This document shows positions 1-5,533 of a DNA stretch of 6,262 bases, piece by piece; the stretch's first letter is position 1, and each line of letters starts with the position of its first letter. The DNA lies in NCBI GenBank assembly GCA_041581935.1, contig JBFICP010000195.1, positions 1-6,262 on the forward strand, given 5' to 3'. The translations under genes were made by a program, and so were the position numbers. Under the pieces are notes generated by a model that saw only the letters and a program-made list of their open reading frames with translations, was not told where the DNA came from and made no database searches. Source of the stretch: JAABYT01 sp041581935. GTDB lineage: Bacteria > Pseudomonadota > Gammaproteobacteria > HK1.

Positions 1-307
1 GTGCGTTTCCGGCGTTCACGCAGTCCATCAGTCCGAGCTCCTCGCGATGCTCGTGCAATCGGTCGGCGAGACGCTCGAGATAGCCCGCGCGTTCGCGCAT
101 AGGCATGCGGCCCCAATCGGATTCGAAGGCATGGCGTCCGGCTCGCACGGCGCGATCCACGTCGGTCGCCGTTGCCATCGGCACCTCGCCGAGGCGCTCG
201 CCCGTGGACGGGTTGATGGTTTCCAGTCGTCCGCCTTCACTGGCGTCCTGCCACTCGCCGCCGATGTACAGTCCGCGCGGGGTGAACTCGAGATCCGGTC
301 CAATCAT
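1..307 (-). CDS. NAD(P)-dependent aldehyde dehydrogenase, N-terminal part (cut by left window edge)
   Basis: This is the first 102 residues of an aldehyde dehydrogenase superfamily protein; the rest, including the catalytic cysteine and glutamate, lies beyond the left edge. What is seen is the typical start of the family: YIGGEW at residues 14-19, INPSTGE at 31-37, then an ATATDVDRAV-A-R-AF helix and RMPMRERAGYLERLAD, the usual alpha-helical part of the cofactor domain. It starts at ATG 307, preceded by a good ribosome binding site (GGAGAG, 313-318, 5 bases before the start). It follows the alcohol dehydrogenase by 24 bases, so the two are probably co-transcribed with phnA. From context I infer that it may oxidise phosphonoacetaldehyde to phosphonoacetate, the substrate of PhnA, which is the role of PhnY in phnWAY clusters. 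However, its N-terminus reads like a general betaine-aldehyde-type enzyme, so the substrate is unproven. Family call is firm, substrate is a guess. Confidence 0.88.
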   Translation of the reverse strand, partial: MIGPDLEFTPRGLYIGGEWQDASEGGRLETINPSTGERLGEVPMATATDVDRAVRAGRHAFESDWGRMPMRERAGYLERLADRLHEHREELGLMDCVNAGNA

Positions 308-319
308 GACTTCTCTCCG
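308..319 (-). promoter_or_regulatory. Ribosome binding site of the aldehyde dehydrogenase gene
   Basis: On the minus strand GGAGAG (318 to 313) lies 5 bases before ATG 307. It fixes the start and shows that the preceding gene's stop (334-332) leaves room for independent initiation. Confidence 0.7.
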
Positions 320-331
320 AGTATTGTGTGT

Positions 332-1426
332 TCAAGGCACGATTGCCGCGCGCAACACGCTGTGGTTGGCTGCCTTGGCAAACGCCTCGCCGAGCTCATC
401 CAGGCCGAAGCGCGAATCCACTATCTCCTTGAACGGAAAGCGATCCCGATTGGCCATGACGAAGTCGAGCGCCTGGATGAGGTGACGAGGGTGGTAGTTG
501 TGGATGCCTTTGAGCGTGATCCATTTGCGAATGAGGTCATTGCCGTCGAGCGTGAAGCGGGATCCCGGATTGACCAAGCCGGCGAGCACGTAGCGGCCGC
601 CGGTGCGAAGCATGCGTATGCCGGCAGGCACGACGGAGGCGACGCCGCAAACCTCCAGGACCACATCGGGGCCGTCGGGCGGCGACGATTCGCGCACGAT
701 TCGAACCAGTTCGTCTTCACTGGTCGCGCCCGCATCCAGCACCAGATCCGCGCCGAATCGGCCGGCGAGCTCGAGGCGCGCCGGCACGGCATCCAGGGCA
801 ATGACCCGGGCAGCGCCACGGGCCTTGGCGATGGCGCACCCGTAAATTCCCAGCAATCCCAGACCCTGCACGACCACCGTGTCGCCTACCTCGACGGCGG
901 CGGCCTCGGTCACGCAGATCATGGTCGCGACGCCGCAGTTGAGCGGCGTCGCCTCCTCGTCGCTCAGCGTCTCGGGCAGCTTGAGAATGCCGGTGCCCGG
1001 CAGGATGTAGCAATAATCGGCGAAGCCACCCAGAAAGTGTGGATCGTCGTCAACGAGATCGTGCCCGTACTTGCGAAGTCCGGCCGCCTTCTGCGGCATG
1101 TCGTGAACGTCCCGGTAATAAGAAGGACCGTCGTGGAAATACTCGGTCCAGGTGACGCGATCGCCGACGGCAAGGGCGTCGCCCCGCATGTCTCCGGACA
1201 CGCCGTCACCGAGCTGCTCGATGACACCGATGATTTCGTGGCCGAGAATGCCAGGACACGGATTCGGGCGGTGTCCTTCGTAGGAGTGAATGTCGGATCG
1301 GCAGATGGTGGACATGCTGATGCGAACCAGCACTTCGCCGACGCGTGCGTCCCGCACCGGGTATTCGCGAACCTGGAAGGGGGCGTTGGGTTTCTCGTAG
1401 ACGACGGCACGGCCGGTTTTGGTCAT
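332..1426 (-). CDS. Zinc-binding alcohol dehydrogenase (MDR superfamily), phosphonate-catabolism-associated type
   Basis: A 364-residue medium-chain dehydrogenase, expected to oxidise an alcohol to an aldehyde with NAD+ in the cytoplasm. Catalytic-zinc ligands are present: C42 in STICRSDIH, H63-E64 in GHEIIG, and C164 in LNCGVAT. The Rossmann nucleotide motif GLGLLG is at 188-193, and D212 at the end of the second strand favours NAD+ over NADP+. The lobe that normally carries four structural-zinc cysteines (about residues 95-115) has none, although the flanking PQK...LRKYGH pattern is kept. The protein resembles a clade of alcohol dehydrogenases repeatedly found beside phosphonate genes (TIGR03366-like, from memory). 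Start ATG 1426 is 19 bases after the phnA stop; no strong Shine-Dalgarno sequence is visible, so translation may depend on coupling to phnA. I infer a hydroxyalkyl phosphonate such as 2-hydroxyethylphosphonate as substrate. Family call is firm; substrate is not. Confidence 0.9.
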   Translation of the reverse strand: MTKTGRAVVYEKPNAPFQVREYPVRDARVGEVLVRISMSTICRSDIHSYEGHRPNPCPGILGHEIIGVIEQLGDGVSGDMRGDALAVGDRVTWTEYFHDGPSYYRDVHDMPQKAAGLRKYGHDLVDDDPHFLGGFADYCYILPGTGILKLPETLSDEEATPLNCGVATMICVTEAAAVEVGDTVVVQGLGLLGIYGCAIAKARGAARVIALDAVPARLELAGRFGADLVLDAGATSEDELVRIVRESSPPDGPDVVLEVCGVASVVPAGIRMLRTGGRYVLAGLVNPGSRFTLDGNDLIRKWITLKGIHNYHPRHLIQALDFVMANRDRFPFKEIVDSRFGLDELGEAFAKAANHSVLRAAIVP

Positions 1427-1445
1427 GGCAGCGGGTTCCCGGTGA

Positions 1446-2702
1446 TCAGGCGGATGGGCCGTTCATCGCGTAGTCGAACACCTGGTAACTGTGCAGACGC
1501 GTCTGCTCGGCGCGTTTCGCGTACTCGTCATTCACAGAACGGTTGATGATGATCGGCACGTCCGCCTCATGCACGCTGCCGTGTGTTCGCAGCCTGTGGC
1601 CCTTGAGACCACTCAGATCGTGATCCTCGCGCCGCGTGCCGATGACGGTGCGCGCGTCACCGAGAACCGCGACGTCGCCTTCGGGGCCGGTGGGAAGATC
1701 GAATGCTTTCGCGACGCGCTCGCGGGAGAGCACCTGCTCGAAGCCGGGCACGCTCTCGATCGCCTCGATCACGCGCTCGCTCGAAAGCCCGTCGTGGCAG
1801 TACACGCGCACGAAGCCGCCGAGTGCCCCATGATGGCCGACGAAAGCATCCGTGATCGGACAGATGACCGTGCTCGCGCCGGCGCCGAATTCCGCATCGA
1901 GGATGTCCTGGAGCCAGACTACGCGCGGGGTTCCATCGTCATTGGTTTTCTCGTTCATGCCGTGGTCTGCGGTGAGCGCCACGGTGGCGCCCAGCTCTTC
2001 AAGGCGCCCGAAGCGCGCGTCGAGATCCCGGTAGAACCGATCGGCCTCCGGATGACCCGGTGCGAAGGCGTGCTGGATGAAATCGGTCAGTGACAGGTAG
2101 AGGATGTCCGGGCGGCGGGTTTCGAGCAGCTTGATGCCGGCGTCGAGCACGAACAACGAGAGATCCGCGGAGTACATGTCGGGTAACGGCTGGCCGACGA
2201 AGGCCAGCACGTCTTCGATGCCGTTCTCTTCCATCGTGCAGCGATCGGCGTACTGCGAGGAAATGCTGACCGAGCCGTTGGAGAGATCCATACCCTTTTG
2301 CAGCTGCTTGCGCAGCTTGTCCTTGGCGGTGGCAGAGACCACCTTGGCCCCGTGGCGCGAGAAGGTGCTCATGATCGAGGGCACCTTGAGGAGCTCGGGT
2401 CCCGTCATCACCACCGGCTCGTTGGTCGCACGGTCGAGGTAGAAGTTTCCGGAGATGCCGTGCACCGAGGCCGGGCGCCCGGTGACGATGGACATGTTGT
2501 TCGGGCAGGTGAAGCTCGGCATGGTGCCCCGGGCCACGGTGTGAAAGCCGTCCTTCATGTAGCGGGCGATATTGGGGATGATGTCGGCCGACAGGCCATG
2601 CTCGATGTACGCGGGATCGCCGCCGTCGATGCACACCACGACCAGCGGGCGATCGGGCCAACGGTAATCGGTGCCGTTCACCGCCAGAGTCTTTGCTGTC
2701 AT
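1446..2702 (-). CDS. phnA: Phosphonoacetate hydrolase (alkaline phosphatase superfamily)
   Basis: A cytoplasmic two-metal hydrolase that splits the C-P bond of phosphonoacetate to acetate and phosphate (EC 3.11.1.2). The 418-residue length matches the family. Visible active-site elements, numbered from ATG 2702: D26 in CIDGGDP, the threonine nucleophile T65 in PSFTCPNNMS, K127 and K129 in TAKDKLRK (substrate-binding lysines in characterised PhnA), D207 and H211 in DFIQHAF, D246-H247 in TADHGMN, and H374 in RTHGSVHE. Together these give the complete binuclear metal site known from the Sinorhizobium meliloti enzyme, with near-constant offset. No signal peptide is seen. I chose ATG 2702 over the upstream in-frame ATG at 2759 because GAGGAG sits 5 bases before it and family proteins begin close to this point. 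It is the first gene of the minus-strand operon with the two dehydrogenases and is divergent from the LysR gene, which probably controls it. Identification as phosphonoacetate rather than phosphonopyruvate hydrolase is very likely. Confidence 0.96.
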   Translation of the reverse strand: MTAKTLAVNGTDYRWPDRPLVVVCIDGGDPAYIEHGLSADIIPNIARYMKDGFHTVARGTMPSFTCPNNMSIVTGRPASVHGISGNFYLDRATNEPVVMTGPELLKVPSIMSTFSRHGAKVVSATAKDKLRKQLQKGMDLSNGSVSISSQYADRCTMEENGIEDVLAFVGQPLPDMYSADLSLFVLDAGIKLLETRRPDILYLSLTDFIQHAFAPGHPEADRFYRDLDARFGRLEELGATVALTADHGMNEKTNDDGTPRVVWLQDILDAEFGAGASTVICPITDAFVGHHGALGGFVRVYCHDGLSSERVIEAIESVPGFEQVLSRERVAKAFDLPTGPEGDVAVLGDARTVIGTRREDHDLSGLKGHRLRTHGSVHEADVPIIINRSVNDEYAKRAEQTRLHSYQVFDYAMNGPSA

Positions 2703-2713
2703 GTTCGCTCCTC
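2703..2713 (-). promoter_or_regulatory. Ribosome binding site deciding the phnA start
   Basis: GAGGAG (2713 to 2708 on the minus strand) lies 5 bases before ATG 2702. It supports this start rather than the in-frame ATG at 2759, which would fall inside the divergent promoter region. Confidence 0.8.
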
Positions 2714-2797
2714 GTTCGCTCGCCGGGTTGTACGACGATAGCAACACACTTAGTATCATTAAAATTGGAAATATATCGGTAAGTATCTACTGAATCG
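2714..2797. promoter_or_regulatory. Divergent phnA / LysR control region with repeated AGTATC
   Basis: This gap between phnA and the regulator holds a conspicuous AT-rich patch (about 2735-2795) in an otherwise GC-rich window, as expected for two back-to-back promoters. The hexamer AGTATC occurs at 2752-2757 and again at 2782-2787, exactly 30 bases or about three helical turns apart. The second copy is also part of AGTA-TC-TACT (2782-2791), whose arms are complementary. A GATA at 2737-2740 mirrors TATC at 2754-2757. Such spaced half-sites suit a LysR-type tetramer. Weak promoter candidates are TTTAAT on the minus strand for phnA (within 2758-2763) and TTAGTA (2750) with TATATC (2772) on the plus strand for the regulator. 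All promoter boxes are poor matches, so exact assignments are tentative. Confidence 0.6.
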
Positions 2798-3682
2798 ATG
2801 TATCAGAAGTGGCTCCAGGCGTTTCACACCGTGGCCACGGCGGGTGGCTTTACCCGTGCGGCCGAAGTGCTGAACGTGGGTCAACCGACCATTTCCACCC
2901 ACGTGAAATCCCTGGAGGACTACTTCCAGGTGGAGCTGTTTCACCGCCGCGGGCGCAGCGTGAAGCTCACGGCAACCGGAGAGACGCTGCTCACCATCAC
3001 CCGCGGGCTCTACGGACACGAGGAAGAGGCGCTCGCGCTGTTGCGCGCGACGCGCGATCTCGAGACCGGGCGGCTGACGCTCAATGCGGTCGGCCCGTTC
3101 GACGTCATGGAGATTCTGCAGGTGTTTCGCCGAGAGCACCCCGGGATCTCCACCCAGGTGCGATTGGGCTTCGAAGACGAGATCCTCGAAGGTTTGCGCG
3201 ACTTCGACCACGACGTCGGTGTGCTCGGACGCGAGGTGGACGACCCCGCCTTCCATTGTGAGTTCTACAATCGCCACCGCGTGCTGATTATCGTGCACGC
3301 CGACCACCCATTGAGCCGCCGGCGTACAATTCGTCTCGATGAGCTCGCAGGTTGCGACATGGTGCTGCGTCCGGGCTTTTCGACCACGCGTCAGGCGTTC
3401 GATCGGGCGCTGGCAGAGGCCGGAGTGAGCGTGAACCCGGTGATGGAGATCAGCAGTCGCGAAGCCGCGCGTGAGGCGGTGCTGCGCGGTTTCGGTGTCG
3501 GCGTGATCTCCGAGACCGAGCTGGCGCCGTCACCCGAGATACGCACGCTGCGGGTCAGGGACGCGGAGATGTTCACCAAAGCGTTCCTGGTGTGTCTTGC
3601 CGAGCGCCGTGACCGGCCGCTCATCGACGCTTTTTTCCGCACCGCCGCGTCCATCGATCCGAGACGCCGCGGTTCGTTGTGA
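2798..3682 (+). CDS. LysR-type transcriptional regulator, probable activator of the phnA operon
   Basis: A 294-residue LysR family protein. The N-terminal winged helix-turn-helix covers about residues 3-62: GGFTRAAEVLNVGQPTIST at 16-34 is the classic helix-turn-helix, followed by VKSLEDYFQVELFHRRGR and the LTATGE wing. A linker helix (to about residue 85) leads into the periplasmic-binding-like effector domain, with GRLTLNAVGP at its start and a LRGFGVGVISE segment near residue 230. The start is bounded: an in-frame TAA at 2780-2782 lies just upstream and ATG 2798 is the only ATG between. No Shine-Dalgarno sequence precedes it, suggesting weak or leaderless translation. It is divergent from phnA, the usual arrangement in which a LysR protein controls its neighbour, as with PhnR beside phosphonoacetate hydrolase genes in Pseudomonas. 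The inducer (phosphonoacetate or a precursor phosphonate) is inference. It could also control the importer operon. Confidence 0.92.
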   Translation: MYQKWLQAFHTVATAGGFTRAAEVLNVGQPTISTHVKSLEDYFQVELFHRRGRSVKLTATGETLLTITRGLYGHEEEALALLRATRDLETGRLTLNAVGPFDVMEILQVFRREHPGISTQVRLGFEDEILEGLRDFDHDVGVLGREVDDPAFHCEFYNRHRVLIIVHADHPLSRRRTIRLDELAGCDMVLRPGFSTTRQAFDRALAEAGVSVNPVMEISSREAAREAVLRGFGVGVISETELAPSPEIRTLRVRDAEMFTKAFLVCLAERRDRPLIDAFFRTAASIDPRRRGSL

Positions 3683-3788
3683 TGCGCCGCGCGCCGCGGC
3701 TGCGGCTTGGCCGTACTCGGCTCACCTCGCGCAGCCCGCCTTCAGAGGAGTTGCCGCCGATTGCCGCGCACCTGTAGATTCCACGGCG
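3683..3788. other. Convergent intergenic gap, GC-rich, possible weak bidirectional terminator
   Basis: This 106-base gap separates the ends of the LysR gene and phnE2. It holds overlapping GC-rich hairpins: GCCGC/GCGGC arms (3693-3697 and 3702-3706, 4-base loop) and an alternative TGCGGC/GCCGTA stem (3701-3706 and 3710-3715, one G-T wobble, 3-base loop). No run of T follows on either strand, so this is not a canonical intrinsic terminator. A short direct repeat TTGCCGC occurs at 3751-3757 and 3761-3767. No gene is visible. Confidence 0.35.
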
Positions 3789-4646
3789 TCATTTCATCCG
3801 CATGACGCGATCCCGTGCGATGGCGGAGAGTGCTTCGGAGATCAGCACCAGCACGACGATGGAGAGCAGAATTGCCGCGACCCGCTCGCTCTCGATCTGC
3901 ATGACGTTTCGTTTCAGATACCAGCCCATGCCGCCGGCACCGACGAAGCCCACCACGGTGGCGGCACGAAAAGCCACGTCCCAGGTATAGATGCCGATGC
4001 CCGTGAAGGCGACTCTGACCTGCGGCAGCACGCCGAACACCATGACTTGAAAGAGATTGGCGCCGGTAGCCCGCATGGCTTCCACCGGTCCCATGTCGAT
4101 GGCCTCGATCTCCTCGGCAAACAGCTTGCCGGCGAAGCCCGCGCAGAAAAACGTGAGCGCGAGCACGCCGGCCAGCATGCCGAAGCCGAGGATGCTGACG
4201 AACAGGATTGCCCAGATCATCTCGTGAACGGCGCGAAACGCCATGGTGAGAAGCCGCGTCGCCGGATATACGAAGCGCCGGCTGGGGGTCATATTGAAAG
4301 AGCCGAACCAGCCGAGTGGAATTGACATCAGCAGTCCGAACAGGGCGCCCAGATAGGCCATCTGAATCGTTTCGACCACATAGCCCATGTAGTCCTGATC
4401 CATGATGTACTCGAAGTCGGGCGGGTAGTAACGATTGGCGAGCACCGCCGCCATGCGTTCGAACATGGCCGGGATTCGACCGAGCGGAATATCGAGATAC
4501 TCAACGCTGACCGCGATGAACGTCAGCACCACGATCCATGCGCCGTAGCCGATCAGGGATTCGGGAAACTTGTAACGACTCCAGTGCAGATCACGGGGTA
4601 CTTCGCCCGCGCGTCCGGCCGCGGTCATGGAGCGGGTCGGCTTCAT
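3789..4646 (-). CDS. phnE: Phosphonate ABC transporter, permease subunit PhnE (second copy)
   Basis: A 285-residue inner-membrane permease of the PhnE family (binding-protein-dependent transport). Hydrophobic segments are at about residues 33-49, 96-116, 143-170, 198-220 and 256-272. The EAA loop that docks onto the ATPase is clear: GPVEAMRATGANLFQVMVF (186-204) with VLPQ after it, and the conserved FVGAGGMG is at 234-241. It differs enough from the neighbouring PhnE (residues such as SFNMTPSRRF versus ALNITPFKPI) to be a true paralogue, so the channel is probably a heterodimer. ATG 4646 is preferred, with GGTGG 5 bases upstream; a GTG at 4655 (288 residues) and an ATG at 4628 are in-frame alternatives. 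It follows the first phnE by 34 bases, bridged by a 12-codon mini-ORF. It is the last gene of the importer operon visible here and converges on the LysR gene. Confidence 0.93.
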   Translation of the reverse strand: MKPTRSMTAAGRAGEVPRDLHWSRYKFPESLIGYGAWIVVLTFIAVSVEYLDIPLGRIPAMFERMAAVLANRYYPPDFEYIMDQDYMGYVVETIQMAYLGALFGLLMSIPLGWFGSFNMTPSRRFVYPATRLLTMAFRAVHEMIWAILFVSILGFGMLAGVLALTFFCAGFAGKLFAEEIEAIDMGPVEAMRATGANLFQVMVFGVLPQVRVAFTGIGIYTWDVAFRAATVVGFVGAGGMGWYLKRNVMQIESERVAAILLSIVVLVLISEALSAIARDRVMRMK

Positions 4647-4681
4647 TTGGGCCACCGGTCCGCGTCCATCGCCACCGACAT
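4643..4681 (-). other. 12-codon mini-ORF bridging the two phnE genes
   Basis: The first phnE ends in TGA (4683-4681) overlapping an ATG as TGATG. From that ATG a 12-residue frame (MSVAMDADRWPK) runs to a TGA at 4645-4643, which overlaps the ATG of the second phnE as ATGA. An AAGGCGG stretch 7 bases before its ATG could serve as ribosome binding site. It may relay ribosomes between the two permease genes; it could equally be chance. No protein function is proposed. Confidence 0.35.
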
Positions 4682-5532
4682 CAGATCACCGCCTTGCGAG
4701 CGTAATAGGAGACCACCTCACCGATCAGAATGATGCCGAGAATGGCGATGATGACGGTGGTCACGCCCGGAAAATTGAAGGTGTTCATCTGACGGAAGAA
4801 CACGAGCCCCAGGCCGCCCGCGCCCACCAGGCCTAGAATCGCCGAGCGGCGTATGTTGATCTCCCATTCGAAGATGATGACGCCGAGTATCTGCGGCAGC
4901 ACTTGGGGCAGGATGGCATAGAGCATTACCTGGAAGCCGTTGCCGCCCACGGCCCGGATAGCCTCTACGGGACCGTGGTCGATGTCCTCGATCGCCTCGG
5001 CCGACATCTTGGCGATGAATCCCACCGAGCGAACCGCGATGGCGAAGATGCCCGCCATGGCGCCGAGGCCGACCACGGCGACGAAAAACAGCGCCCACAC
5101 GATCTCGTGGATCGAACGGCTGAGCGTCATCATCAGGCGTGCGAGCGGGTAGGTGATCGGCTTGAACGGCGTGATGTTGAGCGCGCCGAACCACACCGCG
5201 GGCACGCAGATGATTACCCCGAGCAGGGTACCGAGGCAGGCGATCATGAAGGTTTCGATGGCGGGCTTCAAAAGGCTCGGGAACAGCTGCCAATCGACGC
5301 CGACGAAGCGGTTGACCGACTCGAGCACGTTCGCGAGCGAGCCGATGCGCTCCCAGTCGGTATCCTCGACAATCGTGACATCGACGCTCCACGCCACCAG
5401 CCCCGCGACAATGAGCCCCATGGCCAGATGCACGAGTCTCCGCCGGCGACGTTGCTCGAGAATCGATTCGATCGCGACACCATGAGCGCCGTCGGTGGGA
5501 GGCTTCGCTGACGATTGTCCGGTCACGCGCAT
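4681..5532 (-). CDS. phnE: Phosphonate ABC transporter, permease subunit PhnE (first copy)
   Basis: A 283-residue PhnE-family inner-membrane permease. A basic cytoplasmic patch (EQRRRRRL, residues 26-33) precedes the first membrane segment (33-50); further segments lie at about 91-116, 143-168, 205-222 and 257-273. The ATPase-docking EAA loop reads GPVEAIRAVGGNGFQVMLY (187-205) followed by ILPQVLP, and LVGAGGLG (235-242) is the usual PhnE hallmark. It partners PhnC and the second PhnE to import phosphonates. I chose ATG 5532, one base after the phnC stop (TGAcATG), rather than the longer frame opening at 5601, which would overlap phnC by 68 bases and add an unconserved-looking tail. GGAAG about 9 bases upstream, inside the phnC end, may be the ribosome binding site, so translation is probably coupled to phnC. 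Family call is firm; the exact phosphonate imported cannot be read from the sequence. Confidence 0.94.
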   Translation of the reverse strand: MRVTGQSSAKPPTDGAHGVAIESILEQRRRRRLVHLAMGLIVAGLVAWSVDVTIVEDTDWERIGSLANVLESVNRFVGVDWQLFPSLLKPAIETFMIACLGTLLGVIICVPAVWFGALNITPFKPITYPLARLMMTLSRSIHEIVWALFFVAVVGLGAMAGIFAIAVRSVGFIAKMSAEAIEDIDHGPVEAIRAVGGNGFQVMLYAILPQVLPQILGVIIFEWEINIRRSAILGLVGAGGLGLVFFRQMNTFNFPGVTTVIIAILGIILIGEVVSYYARKAVI

Positions 5533-5533
5533 G

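Noticed and set aside
28..303. A 91-codon minus-strand frame at the left edge
   Set aside because: It is out of frame with the aldehyde dehydrogenase, which has family motifs and a ribosome binding site over the same bases.
47..1546. A 499-codon open frame on the plus strand across the dehydrogenase genes
   Set aside because: It lies antisense to two clearly homologous genes, crosses their boundary and reads as low-complexity R/A/H/D-rich protein with no recognisable motif; it is a by-product of high GC content.
2703..2759. In-frame ATG at 2759 giving phnA 19 extra residues
   Set aside because: The extension covers the AT-rich promoter region and the AGTATC repeat; a strong ribosome binding site lies directly before ATG 2702.
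3693..3715. Rho-independent terminator between the convergent genes
   Set aside because: The hairpins are short and mutually exclusive and no T-run follows on either strand, so it is recorded only as a weak possibility.
3597..4325. A 242-codon plus-strand frame running past the LysR gene into phnE2
   Set aside because: It overlaps the LysR end out of frame and is antisense to phnE2; composition (H/D/A-rich) is typical of a shadow frame.
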